A DNA stretch of 40,579 nucleotides from Gammaproteobacteria bacterium SG8_30 (GTDB lineage Bacteria > Pseudomonadota > Gammaproteobacteria > Steroidobacterales > Steroidobacteraceae): assembly GCA_001303245.1 (NCBI GenBank), contig LJNS01000028.1:1-40579 (forward strand), read 5' to 3'. Numbering within the stretch: position 1 is the stretch's first letter; every line of letters begins with the position of its first letter. The notes below the pieces were generated by a model. The model searched no databases. It worked only from the letters and a program-made list of their open reading frames with translations, and was not told where the DNA came from. The translations under genes were made by a program, and so were the position numbers. Shown here in pieces: positions 10,527 to 18,935 of the stretch.

Positions 10527-11285
10527 TCAGCCGCCGACGAAGATCCGGCGGCCCTGCCAGGCGAGCTCGTGCACCGGGCTGTCGTACAGTGCCGAGAGCA
10601 GCGCCGGCGTCAGCACCTCCGCGCAGGGCCCGAAGTCCCAGCGCCCGTCGCCGCGGAGAAGCAGCGCATCGTGGGCATAGCGGGCTGCCATCGTCGGGTC
10701 GTGGAGACTGGCGATGACCGTCCCACCGTGCTCGGTCCGGGCGCGGAACAGCGCCAGCACGTCGAACTGGTGCCGCGGGTCGAGATGATTCGTCGGCTCG
10801 TCGAGCAGGCAGACGGCCGGGTCCTGTGCGAGCAGCGTGGCGATCGCGAGGCGCCGCCGCTCGCCGCCGGAGAGCGTGTCGACGGCCCGGGACTCGCAGC
10901 CGGCCAGGTCCACGGCCGCGAGGGCTGCCCGTGCGGCAGCGACGTCGCCCGCATCCTCCCAGCGCCAGAACTCGATGTGAGGATGCCGGCCTATCAGGGC
11001 GGTCTCGAGCACGGTGGAGGGGAAAGGGTCCTCGACGGACTGGGGCAGCAGCCCGAGGCGACGGGCCCGCTCCGCGGGGCGCCACTCGTCCATCGCGCGT
11101 GAGCCGAGCTCGACGCACCCGGCGTCCGGCGGCCGCAGCCCGGCGAGCGTGTGCAGGGTCAGCGTCTTGCCCGCGCCGTTGCGCCCGAGGATGGCGATGA
11201 AGCGCCCGGGACGCGCCTCGAGGTCGAGCGCCCGGACGAGGCTGCGGCCGGGGACGGCCACGTCGAGCTGCCGGCCGTGCAGCAA
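10527..11285 (-). CDS. ABC transporter ATP-binding protein (BtuD/FhuC-like)
   Basis: This 252-residue ABC ATPase has Walker A GRNGAGKT at residues 34-41, the signature LSGGERRRLAIATLLAQ, Walker B VCLLDEPTNHLD and the switch histidine in SLHDPTMAARYAHD. It is closest in style to ATPases of siderophore/cobalamin importers (FecE, BtuD), but no permease or binding protein is in the window, so its substrate is unknown. The frame is open far upstream. I chose the TTG at 11285, which is preceded by GAGTGAGG, because the domain begins right after it. It starts 10 bp after the CPXCG gene. Confidence 0.8.
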   Translation of the reverse strand: MLHGRQLDVAVPGRSLVRALDLEARPGRFIAILGRNGAGKTLTLHTLAGLRPPDAGCVELGSRAMDEWRPAERARRLGLLPQSVEDPFPSTVLETALIGRHPHIEFWRWEDAGDVAAARAALAAVDLAGCESRAVDTLSGGERRRLAIATLLAQDPAVCLLDEPTNHLDPRHQFDVLALFRARTEHGGTVIASLHDPTMAARYAHDALLLRGDGRWDFGPCAEVLTPALLSALYDSPVHELAWQGRRIFVGG

Positions 11286-11295
11286 GCGGCCGGCC

Positions 11296-11487
11296 TCACT
11301 CTGCCGCTTCGACCGACAGCGAGGCGAGCTCGCCGTCCGCCGTCTCGAAGGCGATCGCAATCGGCCGGCAGCACACGGAGCAATCCTCGTAGTAGCTCTG
11401 CCCGCCCGCGGAGAGGTCGACGAACACGGTGATCCTCTCCCAGCAGTGGGGGCAGGTGATTTCGCGCGCTTCCTCGAGCTCGGACAT
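11296..11487 (-). CDS. CPXCG motif-containing cysteine-rich protein
   Basis: This is a 63-residue protein with CPHCWE near the N-terminus and DCSVCCRPI in the middle, the paired Cys-x2-Cys arrangement of the CPXCG family, probably binding one zinc ion. Function is unknown. It lies 16 bp after the pdxH-like gene and 10 bp before the TTG start of the ABC ATPase, suggesting a three-gene transcript. Confidence 0.8.
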   Translation of the reverse strand: MSELEEAREITCPHCWERITVFVDLSAGGQSYYEDCSVCCRPIAIAFETADGELASLSVEAAE

Positions 11488-11503
11488 CGATGCCGGGTCC
11501 CGC

Positions 11504-12196
11504 CTACGGCTGCAGGCGATGATGGTGCCACGGGCCCGGCTCGATCGTACCGTCGTCGCGTACCTCGAGCGTCCTCGTCCAGCGGGCGCGGTCGTGCACG
11601 CGGTGCTCGCCCTCGACCCACAGTTCCACGGCGTCCGCCCAGAGCCGGTAGCCTCCCCAGTCCGCCGGCCGGGGAACGTGGAACTCCGGTTCCTGGTCGT
11701 CGGCGGGCGCCTCGGTCGGGTCCGGCGCGCCGAGCCGCGCCGCTTCCTCCCGCAGGCGCTGGACCAGCGCGCTCCTTGAGCCGATGGGCTGGCTCTGCTG
11801 GCTGGCGCAAGCTGCGATCCGGCTGCGCCAGGAGCGGGAGGCGAAATAGTCGTCGCTCTCGCTGGCCGGCGAGGGGAAAACCATGCCTTCCACCCGCAGC
11901 TGGCGGTGCAGGTCGTCCCAGTGGAACACGGCCGCGGCGCGGGGATGGGCAGCGAGTTCGCGGCCCTTGCGCGACTCGTAACTGGTGTAGAACACCAGGT
12001 ATCCAGGCAGCGGCACGATCTCCTTGCACAAGACCACCCGGGCGGACAGGCGCAAGGCAGCATCCGCCGTCGCCAGTACCATGGCATCGGGATTCGGCTG
12101 CACCTGCTCGTCCCAGGCCTGCCGCAGCCAGGTCGAGGCGAGCGGCATGGGGTCGAGTGGCAGCGGGTCCGGCAGGTTCTGCACCAGCGTGCGCAT
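11504..12196 (-). CDS. pdxH: pyridoxine/pyridoxamine 5'-phosphate oxidase family protein
   Basis: This 230-residue protein is of the PdxH type, an FMN enzyme that oxidises pyridoxamine or pyridoxine phosphate to pyridoxal phosphate. Typical stretches are PNPDAMVLATADAALRLSARVVLCKEI, YLVFYTSYESRKGRELAAHPRAA, QLRVEGMVFPSPASESDDYF, ACASQQSQPIGSR and WGGYRL. The C-terminus (RVHDRARWTRTLEVRD...WHHHRLQP) keeps the HDR substrate/FMN-contact motif. It is slightly longer than E. coli PdxH (218). A TACCAT hexamer exactly 6 nt before the ATG hints at a leaderless transcript. A broader PNPOx-like function cannot be excluded. Confidence 0.85.
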   Translation of the reverse strand: MRTLVQNLPDPLPLDPMPLASTWLRQAWDEQVQPNPDAMVLATADAALRLSARVVLCKEIVPLPGYLVFYTSYESRKGRELAAHPRAAAVFHWDDLHRQLRVEGMVFPSPASESDDYFASRSWRSRIAACASQQSQPIGSRSALVQRLREEAARLGAPDPTEAPADDQEPEFHVPRPADWGGYRLWADAVELWVEGEHRVHDRARWTRTLEVRDDGTIEPGPWHHHRLQP

Positions 12197-12202
12197 GGGT
12201 AG

Positions 12203-12208
12203 ATGGTA
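12203..12208 (-). promoter_or_regulatory. candidate -10 box of pdxH (leaderless)
   Basis: TACCAT on the minus strand is separated from the pdxH-like ATG by exactly 6 nt, placing the expected transcript start at the start codon. The hexamer is a poor match to the consensus. Confidence 0.3.
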
Positions 12209-12319
12209 CCGGCGCCGGCCGGAGCGCGACACTTGGGATTCCGCGGACTCGCGGGATGCCGGAAACGCGGTCCGCATCGCGTGCGCGGCGCCCCGCTTCG
12301 GGATAGCGTTCGGGGCAGG

Positions 12320-13108
12320 ATGAGGCACGAAGTCGTCAACGGCATCCGCGTAGCCTGCCGCGTCGAGGGAGACGGGCCGTCCGTCCTGTTCCTTCACGGG
12401 CTCGGCGGCAGCCACGACGACTGGTTCCGGCAGCTGCCGGCCTTCGCGACGCACTACCGGGTGATCGCGCCGGACCTGCGGGGATACGGCGCCAGCGAAC
12501 GCCAGGAGCCCTTCACCATCCAGCAGCACGCCCGGGACGCCGCGGCGCTGCTCGAGGCGCTCGGCGCGCCGCGCGCACACGTCGTCGGGCTCTCGATGGG
12601 CGGAGCCGTGGCCACGGAGCTTGCGCTCTCCCGGCCCGAGCTCGTCGCCGGGCTCGTGCTCGCCAACACTGCGCCGGAATTCGAGCTCCGCACCTGGCAG
12701 CGCCGCTACATGGGCTTCTCCCGTCTCCTGCTCGCGCTGCTGCTCGGCGTCGGCGGTGTCGCGCGGCTCTTCGGCAAGGCCGTGCTGCCGGCGCCGCATC
12801 ACGAGCGCCTGCGGCTGCGGCTCCTTGAGCGGGCGAGTCACACCAGCCGCTGGGTCTACATCGCCTCGCTGCGCGCGCTGACCCGCTGGAGCGCCGAGGA
12901 CCGCCTCGGCCGGATCCTCGCGCCCACGCTCGTCATCGGCGCCGAGCACGACTACACCGACATCCACGAGAAGCGCCGCTGGGCGGCGAAGATACCGGAT
13001 GCCCGCGTGGTGATGATCCCCGGCAGCCGCCACCGGTCCGAGCTCGATTCGCCGGACACGTTCAACGCCGTCGTGCAGGAGTTCCTCGCCGGCCTACCGA
13101 ACCCATGA
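12320..13108 (+). CDS. alpha/beta-hydrolase
   Basis: This 262-residue protein has the alpha/beta-hydrolase fold: oxyanion segment LFLHGLGGSHDDW, DLRGYGASE, the nucleophile elbow GLSMGG, the acidic residue in VIGAEHDYTD and the catalytic histidine in PGSRHRSELDSP. It resembles 3-oxoadipate enol-lactonase/BioH-like enzymes, but the substrate cannot be assigned. There is no signal peptide. The ATG at 12320 follows GGGGCAGG. The gene is divergent from pdxH across 123 bp and lies 68 bp before tyrA. Confidence 0.85.
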   Translation: MRHEVVNGIRVACRVEGDGPSVLFLHGLGGSHDDWFRQLPAFATHYRVIAPDLRGYGASERQEPFTIQQHARDAAALLEALGAPRAHVVGLSMGGAVATELALSRPELVAGLVLANTAPEFELRTWQRRYMGFSRLLLALLLGVGGVARLFGKAVLPAPHHERLRLRLLERASHTSRWVYIASLRALTRWSAEDRLGRILAPTLVIGAEHDYTDIHEKRRWAAKIPDARVVMIPGSRHRSELDSPDTFNAVVQEFLAGLPNP

Positions 13109-13176
13109 GCATCGCGCTTGCGGGGCGCCGGTCCTCCCGCTAAAAGGATCGGGACTGACGAGGGGGAACGCGCTGG

Positions 13177-14280
13177 ATGGACCTGAAGGCACTCCGCGAC
13201 CGCCTGACCGCCATCGATGCGGAGCTGCTCGACCTCGTCGCCGAGCGGCAGCGGCTGTCCCGCGACATCGCCGCGGTCAAGCGCGCCACGGGCCATCCGA
13301 CCCGCGACTTCGGTCGCGAGCGCGAGGTGCTGCTCAATGCGCGCGCGCGCGCCGAGCGGGCGGGCGTCTCGCCCGCGGTCGCCGAGCAACTCATGCGCAT
13401 GCTGATCCGCTCGTCGCTCACCACGCAGGAGCGCGCGCTCGTCGCGGCCCAGGGCCGCGGCAGCGGCCGGCGTGCGCTGATCATCGGCGGCGCGGGCAAG
13501 ATGGGTCGCTGGTTCGCCGACTTCCTCGCATCCCAAGGCTTCGCCATCGAGGTGGCAGACCCCTCCGGGGAGGTGCAGGGCTGTCCGCAGATCGCCGACT
13601 GGCGCGAGTCGCCGCTCGACCACGACCTGATCGTCGTGGCGACGCCGCTCGGGATCACGCGAGACGTGCTGCTCGAGCTGGCGGTCCGGCGTCCCGCGGG
13701 CCTCGTGTTCGACATCGGCTCGCTCAAGACGCCGCTGCGCGCCGGCATCGAGGCCCTGAGGGAGGCCGGTGTGCGAGTCGCCTCGATCCACCCGATGTTC
13801 GGTCCCGACACCGAGCTGCTCTCCGGCCGGCACGTGCTGCACCTCGACCTCGGCGACCCGCAGGCGGTGCGCGAGGGCCAGGAGCTGTTCGCCTCCACCA
13901 TGGCCCAGCAGGTAGTCACCACGCTCGACGACCACGACCGGCTGATGGCCTACGTGCTCGGGCTGTCGCACGCCGTGAACATCGCGTTCTTCACCGCCCT
14001 GGCCGAGAGCGGCGAGGCGGCCCCGCGGCTTGCGCGGCTGTCCAGCACGACCTTCGACGCCCAGCTCGACGTGGCGACCCGGGTGGCGTCGGAGAGTCCC
14101 GCGCTGTACTTCGAGATCCAGTCGCTCAACGAGTATCGCGACGAGTCGCTGCAGGCGCTCGGCGATGCCGTGAGCCGTCTGCGCGACCTCGTCGGGAGCG
14201 GCGACGCCGCCGGTTTCGAGGAGCTGATGCTCAAGGGACGCGCGTACTTCGAGGGGCGCGCTGCGGCGCGGCAAGGCTGA
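13177..14280 (+). CDS. tyrA: bifunctional chorismate mutase / prephenate dehydrogenase (T-protein)
   Basis: This 367-residue protein combines two tyrosine-pathway activities. Residues 1-90 are an AroQ-type chorismate mutase ([23 protein letters not shown]...IAAVKRATG). From about residue 100 there is a prephenate dehydrogenase with the NAD-binding motif [12 protein letters not shown], the catalytic-histidine motif SIHPMFGPD and the [17 protein letters not shown] helix. Together they convert chorismate to 4-hydroxyphenylpyruvate. Length matches E. coli TyrA (373). The T-protein fusion is best known from enteric bacteria, so its presence in a high-GC genome is noteworthy. The next gene starts 10 bp downstream. 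Confidence 0.93.
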   Translation: MDLKALRDRLTAIDAELLDLVAERQRLSRDIAAVKRATGHPTRDFGREREVLLNARARAERAGVSPAVAEQLMRMLIRSSLTTQERALVAAQGRGSGRRALIIGGAGKMGRWFADFLASQGFAIEVADPSGEVQGCPQIADWRESPLDHDLIVVATPLGITRDVLLELAVRRPAGLVFDIGSLKTPLRAGIEALREAGVRVASIHPMFGPDTELLSGRHVLHLDLGDPQAVREGQELFASTMAQQVVTTLDDHDRLMAYVLGLSHAVNIAFFTALAESGEAAPRLARLSSTTFDAQLDVATRVASESPALYFEIQSLNEYRDESLQALGDAVSRLRDLVGSGDAAGFEELMLKGRAYFEGRAAARQG

Positions 14281-14290
14281 GCGAGGCCTC

Positions 14291-15394
14291 ATGAGGGAAC
14301 CGCTCGGTGAATCGCTGCCCGACGACTCCGACGCGCTGCGCGCTCGCCTGCGCGAGCTCGTCGAGCGGGCCGAGCGCAACGAGACGGTGTTCAGGAAGAC
14401 ACTGGAGCGGGAAAAGGAGGTCCTGTCTGCCGACTCGCTCCCGCGGCTGCTGGACGTAGCGGTCGGCGGCCTGCGCAGCTCCTACGGGCTCGAGGCGGTC
14501 ACGCTGGTGCTGCAGGACCCGCAGCACGAGATTCGCCATCTGCTGCTGGGCGACGGCTGGAAGCCCGATTCCTTCGAGGGCGTGCTGTTCGCGGACAGCG
14601 TCGTGACGCTGGCGCCGCAGATGCAGACGTTGGTGCGGCCCTGGCTGGGCCCCTACGTGGGCACTGATCACCAGCTCCTGTTCCCGGGCGCGAGCGGCCT
14701 CGGGAGCGTCGCCATCCTGCCGCTCAAGCGCAACGACCGGCTGGTCGGCGCGCTCAACTTCGGCGCCGCGGATCCGCTGCGTTTCACGCCGGAGCACGCG
14801 ACGGACTTCCTGATGCACCTCGCGGTGATCGTCGGGTTCGCGCTGGAGAACGCCTGCAACCGGGCGCGGCTGGTGCGGGCGGGCCTGACGGACTACCTGA
14901 CCGGCTGGCACAACAAGCGATACTTCCACTCGCGCCTGCGGGAGGAGGTCGCCAGGGCTCAGCGCCACGGCGGCGCGGTCTCGCTGCTCATGATCGACCT
15001 CGACCGCTTCAAGGAGGTCAACGACGCGAGCGGGCACGTCGGCGGGGATGCCGCCATCCGCGAGATCGCGCAACGCATCGAGTCACAGGTCCGCTCGAGC
15101 GACGCCGCCGCGCGTTTCGGCGGAGACGAGTTCGCGGTGCTGCTGCCCGGCACGGGCACCGCCGAGGCGCATCATCTCGCGCTGCGCATCCTGCGCGCGA
15201 CGTCGGCCGCGCCGGTCGAGGTGCGTCCCGGCGTGCAGCGCACGATCACCCTGTCGATCGGCATCGCCGGAATCCAGCCGGGCCGTGGCGACGACGACCA
15301 CAAGTCGCTCGCCGAGGGGCTGCTCGCCGAGGCGGACGCGGCGCTCTACCGCGCGAAGGCCGGCGGGCGCAACCGCGTCGAGGGGCCGCGCTGA
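14291..15394 (+). CDS. DUF484/GAF-like sensor diguanylate cyclase
   Basis: This is a soluble 367-residue protein. The N-terminal 45 residues are a charged helix (LRARLRELVERAERNETVFRKT), followed by a GAF-like region of the DUF484 type to about residue 200 and a GGDEF domain. The catalytic motif is FGGDEF, with an RxxD inhibitory site (RSSD) five residues earlier, and MIDLDRFKEVND is intact. An active, product-inhibited cyclic-di-GMP synthase is expected; the ligand of the GAF-like part is unknown. It starts 10 bp after tyrA, so the two are probably co-transcribed, which links this signalling enzyme to a biosynthetic gene. Confidence 0.88.
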   Translation: MREPLGESLPDDSDALRARLRELVERAERNETVFRKTLEREKEVLSADSLPRLLDVAVGGLRSSYGLEAVTLVLQDPQHEIRHLLLGDGWKPDSFEGVLFADSVVTLAPQMQTLVRPWLGPYVGTDHQLLFPGASGLGSVAILPLKRNDRLVGALNFGAADPLRFTPEHATDFLMHLAVIVGFALENACNRARLVRAGLTDYLTGWHNKRYFHSRLREEVARAQRHGGAVSLLMIDLDRFKEVNDASGHVGGDAAIREIAQRIESQVRSSDAAARFGGDEFAVLLPGTGTAEAHHLALRILRATSAAPVEVRPGVQRTITLSIGIAGIQPGRGDDDHKSLAEGLLAEADAALYRAKAGGRNRVEGPR

Positions 15395-15430
15395 GGGACA
15401 CGGCCGGAGGCGCGCCAGGCCGCAGTCGGC

Positions 15431-15436
15431 TACCCT
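15431..15436 (+). promoter_or_regulatory. candidate -10 box before the cytochrome leader ORF
   Basis: TACCCT lies exactly 6 nt before the ATG at 15443, the same geometry seen at yajQ, pdxH and coaBC. The hexamer match is weak. Confidence 0.25.
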
Positions 15437-15442
15437 GAGCCG

Positions 15443-15499
15443 ATGGCAGGACTCTTCCACACGCCAGGCACGATCCGGCCGGCCAGGGCTGGCGCATGA
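15443..15499 (+). CDS. 18-codon leader ORF overlapping the cytochrome start
   Basis: ATG at 15443 opens an 18-codon frame (MAGLFHTPGTIRPARAGA) whose TGA overlaps the cytochrome ATG as ATGA. It may be a coupled leader peptide. The cytochrome also has its own AGGG ribosome site, so coupling is optional. There is no evidence of a peptide function. Confidence 0.25.
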   Translation: MAGLFHTPGTIRPARAGA

Positions 15500-17832
15500 A
15501 CACGCGGACGCTGACGGCGCTCGTCGTCTTCGTGCTGCTGCTCTCGGCCGGGGGGCTATGGTGGTGGCAGGCCGGTCGACAGCCGCCCCGGCCGGCCGGT
15601 GAGACCGTGGCGCAACAGCGGCAGCAGGAGCAACAGCCGGCCACGCCGCCGGCCTATGCGGGCAGCGAGGCCTGCGCCGGGTGCCACGCCGAGGCCTACT
15701 CGGCCTGGCGCGACTCGCAGCACGCGCGGGCCATGCTCGAGGCGAGCGACGAGACGGTCGCGGGCGACTTCGATGACGCAGACTTCTCGCGCTTCGGCCT
15801 TACGTCCCGGTTCTTCCGCCGCGACGGGAAGTTCTTGGTCCGTACCGAGGGCGCGGACGGACGGACGGCAGACTTCGAAGTGCGCTACACATTCGGCGTC
15901 GAGCCGCTGCAGCAGTATCTCGTCGAGTTTCCTCGCGGTCGGCTGCAGTCCCTGACGATCGCCTGGGACGCGCGGGCGCCCGAGCAGGGCGGACAGCGCT
16001 GGTTCCACCTCTATCCGGACGAGCGGATCGCGCCGGACGATCCCCTGCACTGGACCGGGATCGACCAGAACTGGAACTACCAGTGCGCCGACTGCCACTC
16101 GACCAACCTGCGCAAGAACTACGACGCGCAGACCGATCGCTTCGCAACGAGCTGGTCGGAGATCAACGTGGCCTGCGAGGCCTGCCACGGCCCGGGCGAG
16201 CGGCACGTTGCCTGGGCGCAGAACGGCCGCGAAGGCGAGGACAAGGGCCTGACGGCACGCCTCGACGAGCGTCGGGGCGTCGCCTGGCAGGCCGATCCGG
16301 CGACGGGCAACGGCCGCCGCTCGCAGCCGCGCCGCTCTTCGCGCGAGATCGAGGTCTGTGCCCGCTGCCACGCGCGCCGGGGACAGTTCTCGGACGCGCA
16401 CGTCGCCGGCGAGCCCCTGCACGACGCCTTCCGCCCCGCGCTGATCGAGCCCGGCCTGTACTGGCCTGACGGCCAGATGCGCGAAGAGGTCTACAACTAC
16501 GGCTCCTTCCTGACCAGCCGGATGGCCGCGGCGGGAGTGACCTGCTCCGACTGCCACGAGCCACACGGCCAGCGCCTGCGGGCCGAGGGCAATGCGGTGT
16601 GCGCGCAGTGCCACCTGCCGTCGCGGTTCGACACGCCGGGGCATCACCACCACGAGCAGGGCTCCGACGGAGCGCGCTGCGCGGCCTGCCACATGCCGAC
16701 GACGACCTACATGGTGGTGGATCCGCGCCACGACCACAGCTTCCGCATCCCGCGGCCCGATCGCGGCGCGTCGCTCGGCATTCCCGATGCGTGCACGCGC
16801 TGCCACGAGGATCGCGACGCGGCCTGGGCGGCGACGGCGGTGCGCCGCTGGTACCCGGACCCGAAGCCCGGCTTCCAGGCCTTCGCCGAGACGTTCGCAG
16901 CCGCGGATGCGGGCGACGGGCGCGCGCGTGCCTCGCTCGTGGCGCTCGCCGAGGACACGTCCCAGCCGGCCATCGTCCGGGCGAGCGCCCTGTGGCGACT
17001 TGCGACCGGGCCCGCCCCGGACATGCTGCGCGCGGTGCGCATGGGGCTCGGCGACACGGATCCGAACCTGCGCGCCGCAGCCGTCGGCGCCCTGAGCGGG
17101 TTCGATCCCCCCTCCCGCGCGCAGGCGCTCGTCCCGCTGCTCCGCGATCCCGTCCGCCTGGTCCGGATCGAGACGGCTCGGGCCCTGGCCGGGGCACCCG
17201 AGGCGCTGCTCGACGACGCGGCCCGGCGCAGCCACCGCGCGGCGCTCGAGGAGTACGAGGCCGCGCAGCGGTTCAACGCGGACCGGCCGGAGGCCCGTTC
17301 CAACCTGGGCGGCCTGTATGCGGAGCGGGGGCAAGCGGAGGAGGCCGAGCGCGAGCTGCGCACGGCACTGGCCATCGACCGCAGCTTCGTCCCGGCCTGG
17401 GCGAACCTCGCGGACCTGTACCGGTCCCTGGGCCGCGAGCAGGACGCGCAGTCGACGCTGCGCCAGGGGCTGGCGGCGACAGGCGGTGCTGCCGCGCTGC
17501 ATCATGCGCTCGGGCTGTCCCTGGTGCGCAGCGGCGCGGCCGACGACGCCCTTGCCGAGCTGGAGGCCGCGGCCCGCTCCCGGCCCGCCAATACGCGCTA
17601 CGAGTACGTCTACGGCATCGCCCTGCATTCTGCGGGCCGGGCGGACCGCGCGATCGCCTGGCTCGAGGACGCGCTCGAGCGGCACCCGGCCAACCGCGAC
17701 ATTCTGGCAGCGCTGGTCACCATGAACGCCGAGGCCGGGCGCAAGGACGAGGCGCTGCGTCACGTGGCGGCGCTGGCCGAGGCGTATCCGGGCGACCCCG
17801 AGGTCGAGCAGCTTCTTCGCTCGCTGCACTAG
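15496..17832 (+). CDS. octahaem c-type cytochrome with HEAT and TPR repeats
   Basis: This 778-residue protein has one N-terminal signal anchor (TLTALVVFVLLLSAGGLWWW), so the rest is probably periplasmic. Eight CXXCH haem-binding motifs begin at residues 60, 197, 227, 288, 350, 369, 395 and 433, with extra histidines (e.g. GHHHHE) that may be axial ligands. Residues about 470-580 look like HEAT repeats (RASALWRLA, LRAAAVGALSGFDP, VRIETARALAGAP). Residues 590-778 are tetratricopeptide repeats (ARSNLGGLYAERGQAEEAERELRTAL and later copies). The first half resembles cytochrome c554-type multihaem proteins; the electron donor and acceptor are unknown. No nitrite, sulfite or extracellular electron-transfer genes adjoin it. 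A terminator-like hairpin follows. Confidence 0.88.
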   Translation: MNTRTLTALVVFVLLLSAGGLWWWQAGRQPPRPAGETVAQQRQQEQQPATPPAYAGSEACAGCHAEAYSAWRDSQHARAMLEASDETVAGDFDDADFSRFGLTSRFFRRDGKFLVRTEGADGRTADFEVRYTFGVEPLQQYLVEFPRGRLQSLTIAWDARAPEQGGQRWFHLYPDERIAPDDPLHWTGIDQNWNYQCADCHSTNLRKNYDAQTDRFATSWSEINVACEACHGPGERHVAWAQNGREGEDKGLTARLDERRGVAWQADPATGNGRRSQPRRSSREIEVCARCHARRGQFSDAHVAGEPLHDAFRPALIEPGLYWPDGQMREEVYNYGSFLTSRMAAAGVTCSDCHEPHGQRLRAEGNAVCAQCHLPSRFDTPGHHHHEQGSDGARCAACHMPTTTYMVVDPRHDHSFRIPRPDRGASLGIPDACTRCHEDRDAAWAATAVRRWYPDPKPGFQAFAETFAAADAGDGRARASLVALAEDTSQPAIVRASALWRLATGPAPDMLRAVRMGLGDTDPNLRAAAVGALSGFDPPSRAQALVPLLRDPVRLVRIETARALAGAPEALLDDAARRSHRAALEEYEAAQRFNADRPEARSNLGGLYAERGQAEEAERELRTALAIDRSFVPAWANLADLYRSLGREQDAQSTLRQGLAATGGAAALHHALGLSLVRSGAADDALAELEAAARSRPANTRYEYVYGIALHSAGRADRAIAWLEDALERHPANRDILAALVTMNAEAGRKDEALRHVAALAEAYPGDPEVEQLLRSLH

Positions 17833-17840
17833 AAAGGGAG

Positions 17841-17860
17841 AGTCGGGAACGGCCCCGACT
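17841..17860 (+). terminator. hairpin terminator after the cytochrome gene
   Basis: AGTCGGG and CCCGACT form a perfect 7-bp stem with a 6-nt loop, followed by TTGCTT. It begins 9 nt after the cytochrome stop. Confidence 0.55.
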
Positions 17861-17881
17861 TTGCTTCCGTAAGGAGTCGAA

Positions 17882-18772
17882 ATGCGAGTGCTGGTGACGG
17901 GCGGGACGGGATTCATCGGCGAGCTGCTCTGCCCGCGGCTCGCCGCCTCGGGTCACGAGGTCGTCGTGCTGACGCGGCAGTCGCGCCCGGACCTGCCCCG
18001 GGGCGTCGAGACCTCGGCCACGAGCCTCGAGGAGCTCGATGCAGGCTCCTTCGGCGCGGCGATCAACCTCGCCGGCGCCTCGATTGCCGACGGCCGCTGG
18101 ACCGAGAGCCGCAAGCGCGTGCTGTGGCAATCGAGGGTCGAGACGACCGCGAAGCTGGTGGCGTGGATGTGCAGTACCTCGCGACCGTCGCGAGCACTCA
18201 TCTCCGGATCGGCCGTCGGGTACTACGGCGACCACGGCGAGAGCGTGATCACGGAAGATACCGTGCCCGAGCCGGGCTTTGCCCACGACCTGTGCGCGGC
18301 CTGGGAGGGCGAGGCCGGCAAGGCCGCCGACTGCGGCATCCGCGTGTGCTACGTGCGGACCGGCGTCGTGCTGGACGGCGAAGGAGGCGCGCTCGAGAAG
18401 ATGCTGCCTGCCTTCCGGCTCGGCGTCGGCGGCCGTCTTGGCTCGGGGAAGCAGTACTTCCCGTGGGTGCACCGCGAGGACATCGCGGCCGTCTTCCACT
18501 GGCTGCTGGAGCGTGACGATGCCTCCGGCGCCTACAATGCGAGCGCGCCCCACCCGGCGACCAATGCCGAGTTCACGGCGGCCCTCGGCCGCGCGCTCGG
18601 CCGACCTGCCGTGCTGCCGATGCCGGCCGTGGCCATGCGGGTGCTGTTCGGCCGGATGGCGGACGAGCTCCTCCTGTCGAGCGAGCGGATGGTGCCGGCC
18701 CGCCTCCTCGAGGCCGGCTTCGAGTTCCGTTACCCGCGTCTTCCCGAGGCGCTCCAGGCCATCCTGGGCTGA
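17882..18772 (+). CDS. TIGR01777 family NAD-dependent epimerase
   Basis: This 296-residue atypical short-chain dehydrogenase has the nucleotide-binding motif VTGGTGFIGELL at the N-terminus, INLAGASIADGRWT, SGSAVGYYGDHG (with the active-site tyrosine region), YVRTGVVLDGEGGAL, FPWVHREDIAAVFHW and a C-terminal domain ending FEFRYP. This matches the TIGR01777/SDR39U1 family (E. coli YfcH-like), whose substrate is not established. AAGGAG precedes the ATG by 5 nt. It stands alone between the cytochrome terminator and a 163-bp gap. Confidence 0.9.
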   Translation: MRVLVTGGTGFIGELLCPRLAASGHEVVVLTRQSRPDLPRGVETSATSLEELDAGSFGAAINLAGASIADGRWTESRKRVLWQSRVETTAKLVAWMCSTSRPSRALISGSAVGYYGDHGESVITEDTVPEPGFAHDLCAAWEGEAGKAADCGIRVCYVRTGVVLDGEGGALEKMLPAFRLGVGGRLGSGKQYFPWVHREDIAAVFHWLLERDDASGAYNASAPHPATNAEFTAALGRALGRPAVLPMPAVAMRVLFGRMADELLLSSERMVPARLLEAGFEFRYPRLPEALQAILG

Positions 18773-18935
18773 TCCACCGGTTTCTTCGGTGCCGTCCGCG
18801 CACTGTGCTGCGCGTCACGGCCCGTCTCCTTCCGCCCTGACAACATAACGTTGGCCGGTCGCCGCGGGCAGGGGTTTGGTGGGCCATGACTCCTGAGCGG
18901 CGCCAGCGGCCTGGACAAGCCTCGAGGGCCGGAAC

